Positions 20,295 to 29,121 of a DNA stretch of 57,068 nt are shown piece after piece. Source of the stretch: Streptomyces tropicalis (GTDB lineage Bacteria > Actinomycetota > Actinomycetes > Streptomycetales > Streptomycetaceae); the NCBI RefSeq assembly GCF_029269835.1, contig NZ_JARJBB010000026.1, forward strand, positions 1-57,068. Direction: 5' to 3'. The notes beneath the pieces were generated by a model that saw only the letters and a list, made by a program, of their open reading frames with translations, ran no database searches and was not told the origin of the DNA. Positions within the stretch are counted from its first letter, which is position 1; every line of letters begins with the position of its first letter. A program made the position numbers and the translations under genes.

Positions 20295-21211
20295 CGCGGC
20301 ACCCCCAGCCTGGGGTTGAGGACGGATTCCACCGCGCGCCCGCACAGCGTGAAGGCCAGCGCCACGACCGCGATGGCGATGCCGGGCGGCACCAGGTACC
20401 ACCAGTCGCCGGAGCTGACCGCGCCCGCCTCCCGGGCGTCCTGCAGCAGGCCGCCCCAGGAGACCACCGTCGGATCGCCGAGCCCGAGGAACGCCAGCGT
20501 CGCCTCGGCGAGGATCGCGGTGGAGATGATGAGCGTGGTCTGGGCGAGCACCAGCGGCATGACGTTGGGCAGTACGTGCCGGGTCATGACGTGCCCGTGG
20601 CCGCCGCCGAGCGCCTTCGCCCGCTCGATGTACGGCCGCGACTCCACCGCCAGCGTCTGCGCCCGCACCAGCCGGGCCGTCGTCGGCCAGGTCGTCACGC
20701 CGATCGCGAGGACGGTCGTGCCCAGCGAGCGGGACATCACCGTGGCGAGCGCGATCGCCAGCACCAGCGTCGGCATCACCAGGAACCAGTCCGTGATCCG
20801 CATCATCACCGTGGCGTACCAGCCGCCGAAGTGCCCGGCCGTGATCCCGATGAGCGCGCCGATCGCCACGGACAGCACCGCCGCGAGCAGCCCGACCAGC
20901 AGCGAGACGCGCGATCCCCACACCACCAGGCCCAGCAGGGACCGCCCGAACTGGTCGGTGCCCAGCCAGAACCGCCCGCTCGGGCTCTCCAGCGGGGCGC
21001 CCGGTGCGTCCGTCACGCTCTGCACGTGCGAGCCGACGGTCAGCGGGGCGGTCAGGGCGGCCAGCGCGCACAGCACCAGCGCCGCCAGCCCGAACAGGCC
21101 CGCCCGGTGCGTGCGGTACTGCCGCCAGAAGCGCGCGACGGAGGCGCGGCGGCGCTGCCGGGCCAGGGTGCGCGGGCCGGTGGCCGGGGTCGCGGTCGTG
21201 TCGGCGGTCAT
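20291..21211 (-). CDS. peptide-type ABC transporter permease (DppC/OppC-like)
   Basis: 306 residues. A cytosolic N-terminus rich in Arg precedes TM1 (GLFGLAALVLCALAALTAPL). WLGTDQFGRSLLGLVVWGSR is the conserved OppC block, and the EAA loop reads YIERAKALGGGHGHVMTRHV. About six membrane segments in total, as usual. The ATG (21211) overlaps the stop of the DppB-like gene by 4 nt. The transported substrate cannot be assigned; peptide or nickel-type ligands are typical for the family. Confidence 0.92.
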   Translation of the reverse strand: MTADTTATPATGPRTLARQRRRASVARFWRQYRTHRAGLFGLAALVLCALAALTAPLTVGSHVQSVTDAPGAPLESPSGRFWLGTDQFGRSLLGLVVWGSRVSLLVGLLAAVLSVAIGALIGITAGHFGGWYATVMMRITDWFLVMPTLVLAIALATVMSRSLGTTVLAIGVTTWPTTARLVRAQTLAVESRPYIERAKALGGGHGHVMTRHVLPNVMPLVLAQTTLIISTAILAEATLAFLGLGDPTVVSWGGLLQDAREAGAVSSGDWWYLVPPGIAIAVVALAFTLCGRAVESVLNPRLGVPR

Positions 21212-22278
21212 CGGCCCACCCGGGGATCGAGCAGCGGATACAGGAGGTCGGCCAGTGTGTTCATGAGGATCACGGCCGCGGCGAAGACGAAGAACAGCCC
21301 CTGCACCAGCGGCAGGTCCGGCACACTGAGCGCCTGGTAGAACAGCCCGCCCAGGCCAGGCCAGGAGAAGACCGTCTCCACCAGGATGACCCCCGCGACG
21401 GTCCGGCCGAGGTTGACGAAGATCAGGGTCACCGTCGGCAGCAGCGCGTTCGGCACCGCGTGCCGGCGGCGCACCAGGTCGTCCCGCAGCCCCTTGGCGC
21501 GCGCCGTGGTCAGATAGTCGCTGCCCATCTCGTCCAGCAGCGCCGACCGGGTGACCAGCAGCGTCTGCCCGTACTCCACCGCCACCAGCGTGAGCACCGG
21601 CAGGACGAGGTGGTGGGCCACGTCGAGGACGTACGCGAAGCCCTCCGTGCCGCCGGACTCCATGCCGCCGGTCGGGAAGAGGCCCGGGACCGGCCCCACA
21701 CCCACCGACAGCACGATGATCAGCAGCAGGCCCAGCCAGAACGACGGGATGGAGTACAGCGTCAGCGCCAGGCCGGTGTGCAGGCGGTCGCCCGCCCCGC
21801 CGTTGCGCCAGGCCGAGCGGGTGCCGAGGAAGATGCCCAGCGCGGTGTACAGGACGAAGGCCGTCACGGTCAGCAGCAGGGTGTTCGGCAGCGCTTCGGT
21901 GATCTTGTCGAGGACGGGGGCCCGGAACTGGTACGACGTGCCCAGGTCGCCGGTGAGCGCCTTGCCGCAGTAGTCGGTGAACTGGTGCCACAGCGGCAGG
22001 TCGAGGCCGAACTCCTTGCGGTAGACGGCGATCTGCTGCGCCGACACCGGGCGGCCGCCGGTCATGAACTTCACCGGGTCGCCCGGGATCAGCCGGAACA
22101 GGAAGAAGCTCGTGACGAGGACGGCGAGCAGCGAGACGGCGGCGCCGCCCAGCCTGCCCGCCACGTAGCGCAGGTAGGAGGCGGAGGCGCCGGCCCGGGG
22201 GGCGCGGCCCGCCGCCCGCCCCGTGCTGCCCGGGCCGGCGGCGCCCTCGACGAGCGCGGGTGTCGCTTCAGCGGTCAT
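21208..22278 (-). CDS. peptide-type ABC transporter permease (DppB/OppB-like)
   Basis: 356 residues, slightly long because of a Gly/Ala-rich 35-residue N-terminal extension. YLRYVAGRLGGAAVSLLAVL starts TM1. RLIPGDPVKFMTGGR is the conserved post-TM1 motif, and YLTTARAKGLRDDLVRRRHA the EAA-type coupling loop. It starts at ATG 22278, 22 nt after the solute-binding protein gene, and forms the heterodimeric channel with the downstream DppC-like subunit. Confidence 0.92.
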   Translation of the reverse strand: MTAEATPALVEGAAGPGSTGRAAGRAPRAGASASYLRYVAGRLGGAAVSLLAVLVTSFFLFRLIPGDPVKFMTGGRPVSAQQIAVYRKEFGLDLPLWHQFTDYCGKALTGDLGTSYQFRAPVLDKITEALPNTLLLTVTAFVLYTALGIFLGTRSAWRNGGAGDRLHTGLALTLYSIPSFWLGLLLIIVLSVGVGPVPGLFPTGGMESGGTEGFAYVLDVAHHLVLPVLTLVAVEYGQTLLVTRSALLDEMGSDYLTTARAKGLRDDLVRRRHAVPNALLPTVTLIFVNLGRTVAGVILVETVFSWPGLGGLFYQALSVPDLPLVQGLFFVFAAAVILMNTLADLLYPLLDPRVGR

Positions 22279-22300
22279 GGGACATCACTCGTTCGTCGGC

Positions 22301-24226
22301 CTATTCGCGGTCGTCGGCCGTGGCCCGGCGGCGCAGCGCGAGGAACCCCGCGAGGCCGACGAGGACGACGACCCCCGCGACGATCCCGATGATGACGCCC
22401 GACGGCGTGCCGCCGCCCGAGGAATCACCGGAGTTCGCCGGAACGGCGGACCACCAGCTCCAGTAGCCGTCCTGACCGTAGATGTTGCCCGCCGCCGACG
22501 GCATGGTGGTGATGGACCTGATCCGGTCCGTGCGGTAGGCCTCCACCGCGTTGGGGTACGCCATGACGTTCATGTACCCGAGGTCGTACAGCCGTGACTC
22601 CATCTGCTTGACCACCTTCGCCCGGGCGGCCGGGTCGTACTCGGCGAGCTGGCGGGCGTAGAGCTGGTCGTACGTCCGGTCGCAGATGAAGTCGTCGGTG
22701 GCCCCGGTGTCCTTGGGGGTCGCCGGAAGCGCCCCGCAGGTGTGGATGGAGAGCACGAAGTCCGGGTCCGGGTTCACGGACCAGCCGTCGAAGGCCAGAT
22801 CGTACTTGCCCGCCAGCCAGGGGTCGGTCACGTTGTCCAGGCAGTCGACGGTCACGCCGATGCCGAGCTTGCCCCACCACTCCTGGAGGTACTTGCCGAC
22901 CGCCTTGTCGTTGGGGTCGGTGGCGTGGCACAGCAGGCGGTAGTTCAGCGGCTTGCCGTCCTTGCCGACGCGCTTGCCGTCGGCGTTCCTGCGGTACCCC
23001 GCCTCGTCGAGCAGCCGGGCCGCACCCGCCGGGTCGTAGCGCAGCTCCTGACCGGCCGACGGCTTCCAGAAGTACGTCGCGAAGCGCGGCGGGACATAGC
23101 CCTGGCCCTCGACCGCGTGGCCCTGGAAGACCTTGCCGACGACGGTCCGGCGGTCCACCGCCATGAACAGTGCGTGCCGCACCCGCTGGTCCAGCAGCGA
23201 CGGGTCGCCGTCGCCGAACTTCTTCCCGTTGCGGGCCCGGGCTCCGGGGTTGGTGGCGAGGGCGTAGAAGCGGCGTCCGGGGGCGTCGTTGACGTGGATG
23301 TTCTTCTGGCCCTTGAGGGAGGCGGCCTGCGCGGGGGTCAGGGACGGGGAGCCCGCCACGAAGGAGACCTCGCCCTTGCGCAGCGCGGCGACCGCGGCGT
23401 CCTGGTCCTTGTAGTAGCGGAAGACCAGCTCGTCGAACTTGGGCGCGCCGCGCCAGAAGGACGTGTTCGCCCTGAGCCGCACATAGCTGTCCGGCTTGTA
23501 GGCGGTGAGCACGAACGGCCCGTTGCCGACGATCGGGAAGCTCTTGTCGTTGTTGAACTTGGAGAAGTCGCCGACCTTCTCCCACACGTGCTTCGGCACG
23601 ATCGGCACGTCCAGTGCCGTCATCGTGGCCTGCGGCTTCTTCAGGCGGATCACCAGCCGGGTGGGGCTGGGGGCGCTGACCTCGCTGAAGTTGGCGACGA
23701 AGCTGCCGTTGGCGGTGGCCGCGCCCTGGTCCGTCATCATCTTCCGGAACGTCCAGGCGGCGTCCTCGGCGGTCGCCTGCTGCCCGTCCGACCACCGGGA
23801 GTTGTTCCGGATGGTGTACGTCCAGGTCAGCTTGTCCGGCGACGACTGCCACGAGGTGGCCAGGCCGGGAATGACGTGCCCGTCCTTGGGGTCGTAGTTG
23901 GTGAGGTACTCGTACATCAGCCGGTGGATGCTGGTGCTGAGCAGCCGGACCGCGAGGAACGGGCTGAGCGAGTCGACGCTCTGCGCGACGGCGACGGTGA
24001 GGACCTTGGAGCCCTTCGACCCCTTCGAGCCCGCGGAGTCCTGCGCGCCCGCGGTGCCCTGCGCGGCCCGGGCGTCCGCCACCGTGGCGGCACGGGGAGC
24101 GGCCGAGGCCGGAGGCGTCGTGAGCCCGGCGGAGAGGACCAGAGCGGTGGCGCCGACGGCGGCGAGGAGCCGGGACCTCCCCGGGCGGCGACTGCGTCCT
24201 CTGCCGTGCTGATCGTGTGTCTTCAT
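22301..24226 (-). CDS. extracellular solute-binding protein (family 5) with C-terminal membrane anchor
   Basis: 641 residues from ATG 24226 (ATG 24247 is an in-frame alternative; the shorter start has GAGG 10 nt upstream). A Sec-type signal peptide ends near TTPPASA; there is no lipobox Cys. The body has family-5 features: the LTWTYTIRNNSRWSDGQQAT block, then FPIVGNGPFVLTAY and YDLAFDGWSVNPDPDFVLS. Unusually, the C-terminus carries a Gly/Ser linker, a TM helix (GVIIGIVAGVVVLVGLAGFL) and a basic tail (RRRATADDRE). So it is probably tethered through its C-terminus rather than by lipid. It is the first gene of the transporter operon. Confidence 0.9.
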   Translation of the reverse strand: MKTHDQHGRGRSRRPGRSRLLAAVGATALVLSAGLTTPPASAAPRAATVADARAAQGTAGAQDSAGSKGSKGSKVLTVAVAQSVDSLSPFLAVRLLSTSIHRLMYEYLTNYDPKDGHVIPGLATSWQSSPDKLTWTYTIRNNSRWSDGQQATAEDAAWTFRKMMTDQGAATANGSFVANFSEVSAPSPTRLVIRLKKPQATMTALDVPIVPKHVWEKVGDFSKFNNDKSFPIVGNGPFVLTAYKPDSYVRLRANTSFWRGAPKFDELVFRYYKDQDAAVAALRKGEVSFVAGSPSLTPAQAASLKGQKNIHVNDAPGRRFYALATNPGARARNGKKFGDGDPSLLDQRVRHALFMAVDRRTVVGKVFQGHAVEGQGYVPPRFATYFWKPSAGQELRYDPAGAARLLDEAGYRRNADGKRVGKDGKPLNYRLLCHATDPNDKAVGKYLQEWWGKLGIGVTVDCLDNVTDPWLAGKYDLAFDGWSVNPDPDFVLSIHTCGALPATPKDTGATDDFICDRTYDQLYARQLAEYDPAARAKVVKQMESRLYDLGYMNVMAYPNAVEAYRTDRIRSITTMPSAAGNIYGQDGYWSWWSAVPANSGDSSGGGTPSGVIIGIVAGVVVLVGLAGFLALRRRATADDRE

Positions 24227-24280
24227 GGCTCGGTGACCTCGCGTCATCGCACGCAGGGAGCGGAGTGCGCCCCCAGCGCG

Positions 24281-24306
24281 ACGGGCTGGAACGGGCTGGA
24301 ACGGGT
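24281..24306. repeat. short tandem repeat in ABC operon leader
   Basis: The 10-mer ACGGGCTGGA occurs twice in tandem (24281-24300), followed by a partial third copy ACGGG (24301-24305). It lies in the predicted 5' untranslated region of the solute-binding protein gene. It may be fortuitous or a regulator half-site array. Confidence 0.5.
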
Positions 24307-24328
24307 GGCGCCGGCGGAATGAAGTGAG

Positions 24329-24358
24329 TGTCTATCAGCGGCAGTCTGCACGCGTCAA
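24329..24358 (-). promoter_or_regulatory. housekeeping-type promoter of ABC transporter operon
   Basis: On the minus strand, -35 TTGACG (24358-24353) and -10 TAGACA (24334-24329) are separated by 18 bp, close to the streptomycete vegetative consensus. The predicted start near 24322 leaves a leader of about 95 nt before ATG 24226. Confidence 0.7.
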
Positions 24359-24487
24359 CGGTGCGTCAAACCCCATGTGGCCTGCGGAAACAACGATGTG
24401 ACGACGCCGTGTCCCCCATTGGTGGAGACCACTGACGCCGTCCTGGTGAGGGAATGGCGGCGCCGCGGGCCCCGGGCGGGGACACGA

Positions 24488-24534
24488 ACGCGCGAAGGCC
24501 CGCGCCGAACGGGTCGGCGCGGGCCTTCGCGCGT
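24488..24534 (-). terminator. very strong terminator after EspI-like gene
   Basis: A perfect 20-bp stem, 24489-24508 with 24514-24533, extended by an A:T pair to 21 bp around a 5-nt loop. It begins 31 nt after the stop of the minus-strand gene at 24565-28023 and separates it from the ABC operon promoter. The rest of the 338-nt gap holds only that promoter and leader. Confidence 0.85.
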
Positions 24535-24564
24535 GTCACGGCCGCTTCCGCGGACCGCTGCGGC

Positions 24565-27500
24565 TCACTGCGGGGGCGGCGGCGGAGGCGGGGTCTGCCC
24601 CTGCGGGGGCTGCGGGTAGGGGGGCTGAGCCTGCGGGTGCGGGGGCTGCGGTGCCTGTCCCCGCGGGTGCGGTGCCGGCGGCTGCTGCCCGTACAGGTCC
24701 TGCACCTGGCCGGGCTGCGGCGGTGCGGGCTGCGGCCGGCCCGGGTGCGCCTGCGGGTACGGGTACGGGTACGGCTGCCCCGGCTGGGGCTGGGGCGCGT
24801 ACTGCCCGGGAGCGGGCTGTCCGGGTGCCGGCTGCCCCGGTGCCGGCTGTCCGGGTGCCGGCTGTCCGTGCGGGTACGGTCCCGGCACGGGCGGGCTCGG
24901 CATCGGCTGGCCGGGGTAGCCCTGGCCCGGCATCGGCGGGGCCGCCACCGGAGGCGGGTTGCCGTCCGAGGTCCACAGACCGTGCGCCTGCTGGTGCCGG
25001 ACGAAGTCCTCGGCGACCATCGCCGCGAGATTGAAGTACGCCTCGCGCACCTTCGGCCGCATCATGTCGAGGTCGACCTCGGCACCGGCCGACAGATGCT
25101 CGTCGAAGGGCACCACGACGACACCCCGGCACCGCGTCTCGAAGTGGGAGACGATGTCCTCCACCTTGATCATCTTGCCGGTCTCGCGCACCCCGGAGAT
25201 CACGGTCAGCGACCGCGAGACGAGGTCGGCGTACCCGTGCGCCGACAGCCAGTCCAGCGTCGTGCTGGCGCTGCTGGCGCCGTCGACGGACGGCGTGGAG
25301 ATGATGATGAGCTGGTCGGCCAGGTCCAGCACCCCGCGCATGGCGCTGTAGAGCAGCCCCGTGCCCGAGTCGGTGAGGATGACCGGGTACTGCTTGCCCA
25401 GCACATCGATCGCGCGGCGGTAGTCCTCGTCGTTGAACGTCGTGGACACGGCCGGGTCGACGTCGTTGGCGATGATCTCCAGACCGGAGGACGCCTGCGA
25501 GGTGAACCGGCGGATGTCCATGTACGAGTTGAGGTACGGGATCGCCTGGACGAGGTCGCGGATGGTGGCCCCGGTCTCGCGGCGCACCCGGCGGCCGAGG
25601 GTGCCGGCGTCCGGGTTGGCGTCGATGGCGAGGATCTTGTCCTGGCGCTCACTGGCCAGCGTGGAGCCGAGCGCGGTCGTCGTGGTCGTCTTGCCCACGC
25701 CGCCCTTGAGGCTGATCACCGCGATCCGGTAGCAGGAGAGCACCGGCGTGCGGATCAGGTCCAGCTTCCGCTGCCGCTCGGCCTCCTCCCTCTTCCCGCC
25801 GATCCTGAACCGGCTCCCGGCGGCGGCCGGACGCGCGCTCCGGGCCTTCTGCCGCTTGTTGTTGAGCAGCCGGTCGGAGGACAGCTCCACGGCGGCGGTG
25901 TAACCGAGCGGTGCCGCCCCGGGGTTGGTGGGCTGGCGCTGGTCGTGCTGGATGGGCTGCGGCCAGGCGGCCCCGAGCCGCGGGTCGACCGGAGCCTGCG
26001 GGGCCTGTCCCTGTGGTGCCTGCGGTGCCTGCCCGGGCACGTGGCCCTGCGCCTGCGCGGCGCCGGGCTGGGCGGGCGGCAGCGGGAAGCCGTAACCGCC
26101 GTGCTGTGCAGGCGGGTTGGGCGGGGTCGGGGCTCCGGCAGCGCCGGGTGTACCGGGCGCACCCGGGCCCTGGGGGAAGCCGTAGCCGCCCTGGGCCGGG
26201 ACGCCCGGCTGGGGGAAGCCGTAACCGGGCGCCTGCGGGGGAGCCGCGGGACCGGTCGGTCCGGCGGGTCCCTGGGGCGCGGCGGCGGGGCCGGGCTGCG
26301 CCTCGGCGGCGGCCGCCGGTGCGGGGGCGGCCGGTGCGTGCGGGGCCGGTGCCGGAGGGGTCGCCGGGGGCGGGAAGCCGTACCCGTCCTGCGCCGGAGG
26401 CATGGGAGCGGCGGGCGGCTGCGGCGCGCCCTGCGTCCCGGGCGGCGGGAAGCCGTACCCCTGCGGTGCGGCCTGCGGCGGCTGCGGCGCGGCCTGGCCG
26501 CCCCAGCCGGCGTGCGCGGGCGGCGGGGCCTGCGGCGGGAAGCCGGGCTGCGGAGCCGGTGCCGACGGCCGGTCCTGCCCGGGCTGCGGCTGCTGGGGCC
26601 ACTGCGCCGCCGGGGCGGGCGCGGCGGGTTGGTACGACGGCGGCAGCGGCGGCACCGGGCCCTGGGGCATCGGCGGAGGCGGCCCCCAGGCGGCGGGCGC
26701 GCCCTGCGGGGCGTCGGCGGCCTGGGCGGGTACGGAATCGTGGGGGTCGGCATGCGGCGGCACGGCGTCCTGCGGGACGGCGTCCGCGGGGCGGGCGTCC
26801 TGGGGCACCGTGACCTGCGGCGCCGGGCCGGTGCCGGCGTCGGCCTGCGCGGGCACGGCGTCCCCGGACGCGCCGGCGTGCGGCGCGGTGCCGTCCTCGC
26901 CGGAGTCGGAGCCCGCAACCGCCTCCGTGGAGGCGGAGGTGGAGGCGGATGCGGCGTCCTGGTGCTCGGACCGGGCCTGCGCCGCCTCCGCGTCAGGAAG
27001 GGAGCCGGCGTCGGCCGCGGCGGCACCGGCACCGTCGGTGGCGTCGGCCGCCGCGGGCCCCTCGGCAGCGGCGTCGTCTCCGTCGGCGCCGGCCTGCCCG
27101 GCGGTCTCGTCGGCGACGGTCCCGGAAGCGTCGGCCGCGCCGGTGCCGGTCACCACCGGGCCGTCCCCCGAACCCGCGGGACCGTCAGGGGAGTCGGTAC
27201 CGGATTCGGCAGCAGTGCCACCGTCGGTCTCGGAGCCGGTCTCGGAGCCGGACTCGGCCTCGGGGCCGGACTCCGACGCGGCGCCGGTGTCCTGACCCAC
27301 GCCCGGCCCGGCCCCGTCCCTGCCCTCCGCGTCCCCGGCATCCGCCGGTCCACCCCCGGCCTCGGCCTCGGCCTCGGCCTCGGCGGAAGTCTCCGCATCC
27401 GACGCGCTCCCGGCGTCCTGCTCGCCGGCCTCGCCGCTGTCGCCCGCCTCGTCCGCCTTCGCCTCCGCGGCGGCGGCCTGCTCCGCGATCTCCCGCTTCA

Positions 27501-28023
27501 GGGCGACGGCGGAGAACCGCATGGTGGCACCGCTCTCCAGATCACCGGCCCCGAAGGCGGGACCCGGCTGCCCGGACTGCGGCGCGGGCGCCTGCTGCTC
27601 CGGCGCCTGCGGCGCGGCACCGGGGGCCGGCGGCTGCTCCGGCCGCGGTGCGAACCCGCCGTCCGCCGAGGGCCCGGGCACGGCGACGGGGTCGCCGGTC
27701 GGCGGCGGGAGCGGGGTGCCGTGCTGCGCGTACGGAGCGGCGGGCGGCGCCGCGAACGGCGCGGGCGGCGGGGGAGGAGGAAGCGGAGCCCCCGGGCCCG
27801 CCGGTGAACCCGCCGTCCCCTCCGGCCGGTCCGGCCGGTCCGGCCGGTCCGCCCCCGAGTCCGCACCGGTCCCCGAACCGCCCGAGGCGTTCTGCGTGTA
27901 CCAGGCGGGCGGCGCGTAGTCGATGGTGAACTCGCCCGTCGTCTCGATGGCGGACTCCGCGTCGGACTGGTCATCGCCGGGTGTTGCCCAGCCCCCGCGG
28001 ATCCCGTCCCGATCGCTGTTCAC
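24565..28023 (-). CDS. long ParA/MinD-like ATPase of the ESX locus (EspI-like)
   Basis: 1152 residues from GTG 28023 with AGGAGG 4 nt upstream. About 750 N-terminal residues are Pro/Gln/Ala/Gly/Glu-rich low complexity, including five GYGFP repeats. The ATPase core follows: deviant Walker A KGGVGKTT (Lys773, Lys778), LAIDANPDAGTLGRR, and VILTDSGTGLLYSAMRG. The C-terminus again is Pro/Gln-rich, with PGQPA repeats. Mycobacterial EspI has the same plan (disordered Pro-rich N-terminus, then a MinD-like ATPase) and is encoded in the ESX-1 locus. A role in regulating or localising the secretion system is inferred from that. Confidence 0.8.
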   Translation of the reverse strand: MNSDRDGIRGGWATPGDDQSDAESAIETTGEFTIDYAPPAWYTQNASGGSGTGADSGADRPDRPDRPEGTAGSPAGPGAPLPPPPPPAPFAAPPAAPYAQHGTPLPPPTGDPVAVPGPSADGGFAPRPEQPPAPGAAPQAPEQQAPAPQSGQPGPAFGAGDLESGATMRFSAVALKREIAEQAAAAEAKADEAGDSGEAGEQDAGSASDAETSAEAEAEAEAGGGPADAGDAEGRDGAGPGVGQDTGAASESGPEAESGSETGSETDGGTAAESGTDSPDGPAGSGDGPVVTGTGAADASGTVADETAGQAGADGDDAAAEGPAAADATDGAGAAAADAGSLPDAEAAQARSEHQDAASASTSASTEAVAGSDSGEDGTAPHAGASGDAVPAQADAGTGPAPQVTVPQDARPADAVPQDAVPPHADPHDSVPAQAADAPQGAPAAWGPPPPMPQGPVPPLPPSYQPAAPAPAAQWPQQPQPGQDRPSAPAPQPGFPPQAPPPAHAGWGGQAAPQPPQAAPQGYGFPPPGTQGAPQPPAAPMPPAQDGYGFPPPATPPAPAPHAPAAPAPAAAAEAQPGPAAAPQGPAGPTGPAAPPQAPGYGFPQPGVPAQGGYGFPQGPGAPGTPGAAGAPTPPNPPAQHGGYGFPLPPAQPGAAQAQGHVPGQAPQAPQGQAPQAPVDPRLGAAWPQPIQHDQRQPTNPGAAPLGYTAAVELSSDRLLNNKRQKARSARPAAAGSRFRIGGKREEAERQRKLDLIRTPVLSCYRIAVISLKGGVGKTTTTTALGSTLASERQDKILAIDANPDAGTLGRRVRRETGATIRDLVQAIPYLNSYMDIRRFTSQASSGLEIIANDVDPAVSTTFNDEDYRRAIDVLGKQYPVILTDSGTGLLYSAMRGVLDLADQLIIISTPSVDGASSASTTLDWLSAHGYADLVSRSLTVISGVRETGKMIKVEDIVSHFETRCRGVVVVPFDEHLSAGAEVDLDMMRPKVREAYFNLAAMVAEDFVRHQQAHGLWTSDGNPPPVAAPPMPGQGYPGQPMPSPPVPGPYPHGQPAPGQPAPGQPAPGQPAPGQYAPQPQPGQPYPYPYPQAHPGRPQPAPPQPGQVQDLYGQQPPAPHPRGQAPQPPHPQAQPPYPQPPQGQTPPPPPPPQ
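26085..26465 (-). repeat. coding repeat specifying five GYGFP motifs
   Basis: The minus-strand coding sequence for Gly-Tyr-Gly-Phe-Pro (read as GGGAAGCCGTA on the plus strand) recurs five times, near 26088, 26176, 26214, 26378 and 26450. Variable Pro/Gln/Ala spacers lie between. It sits in the disordered N-terminal part of the EspI-like ATPase. Confidence 0.75.
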
Positions 28024-28356
28024 TGTTCCTCCTGGTGTGGTCGGGCACCCTCATGCTGTGCCGGGGCGACCGGTCGTGTCGTAGGGGGTCGGTCGCAACC
28101 CGTCGGCGGGAGCCGCCGGACGACGCCCCGGACCGAACCGGCCGCCCGGCCCTCCCCGGAGCGCGGGCGTCCCGACCGGGGATCCCGGTACGGCCCCCGG
28201 TCCCAGCCTAATCACGACGGGCACACTCGCGGCAGGCCCGTCCAGCCCTCCGTACCGGCCCCGGAGCCGTCGCCCCCGTATTGGTGTCCCCCGGGCACGC
28301 CGGGTAACCGCCCAAATCCCCCGCAAACCGTCAAGGCCCTTCCGAGGGGGGCCGGT
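28024..28356. other. 333-nt non-coding gap before EspI-like gene
   Basis: No frame here has streptomycete codon bias; the longest open frame (minus, 28051-28326) is Arg/Gly/Pro-rich and reads as a shadow. The gap should hold the leader and promoter of the EspI-like gene: AGGAGG is at its left edge on the minus strand. I see no convincing -35/-10 pair and no strong hairpin. Confidence 0.5.
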
Positions 28357-29121
28357 TCAGTCCATTCGCCGCGGATTGCCCAGCAGCCCGATCTCGGACT
28401 CGGTGGGCTGCGTCATGACGTAACTGCGGTCGCGGTCGGAGCACCACAGGGTGAGCCCGTCGGCGAGCGTCGGCAGGGCCTCGACGTCCGCCCGCGGCAG
28501 CGCCATGGTGCGGCCGAGCTCCGCCGCCTCGTCCGGCGAGATCCGCTGGACGCCCACGAGCCGCGCCTGGCGCACCAGTCGGGGCGCCACCACGCTCAGG
28601 TACGGCAGCAGGGTCACCACGGACTGCCAGGGCCCCGAGACGACACGGCCGTGCGGCGGGCGCATGCCGCAGTCGCGCACCACCAGTACCGGCGTACCGG
28701 CCGAGGCGCCCTGCGGGGGCACCCGGCCGACCTCGTACACCGCGAGTCCGTTCTGCCCGCCGCCCATGGCGTGCACCAACTGCATCCAGGCCTGCGGCCG
28801 CCCGGTCTCCACCGCGACCCGCGCCCCGGTCGCCGCCGCCCGCAACGCGAGCACCTGCGCGGTCCACAGGCCGCCGATCAGCAGCACGTCGTACGGCGTC
28901 GGCCGGTTGAGGCCCAGAACCGCGGGCTGGCCCTCGGCGTCCACGCCGGCGACCACCCCGTCGTCCCCGATGGGCAGGGCGAGCGCGTCGAGTTGCTCCG
29001 CGGCCAGGGTGTGGCGTCCGTGCCGGGGACCGATCAGCCCGAGGCCGCTGCGCAGCCGCCCGCCGGCCGAGGGGCGGGGCCCGCCCGCGGCAGGTGCGTT
29101 CCGCGTGCTGAAGGGGCTCAT
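28357..29121 (-). CDS. ESX-locus conserved protein of unknown function
   Basis: 254 residues from ATG 29121, which overlaps the eccE stop by 4 nt, so the two are translationally coupled. No membrane segment or signal peptide. The middle has alternating hydrophobic strands and helices (YDVLLIGGLWTAQVLALRAA, ARVAVETGRPQAWMQLVHAM, TPVLVVRDCGM), suggesting an alpha/beta fold. The end includes LWCSDRDRSYVMTQPTESEI. I do not recognise the family. Coupling to EccE suggests a cytosolic factor of the secretion machine. Confidence 0.65.
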   Translation of the reverse strand: MSPFSTRNAPAAGGPRPSAGGRLRSGLGLIGPRHGRHTLAAEQLDALALPIGDDGVVAGVDAEGQPAVLGLNRPTPYDVLLIGGLWTAQVLALRAAATGARVAVETGRPQAWMQLVHAMGGGQNGLAVYEVGRVPPQGASAGTPVLVVRDCGMRPPHGRVVSGPWQSVVTLLPYLSVVAPRLVRQARLVGVQRISPDEAAELGRTMALPRADVEALPTLADGLTLWCSDRDRSYVMTQPTESEIGLLGNPRRMD

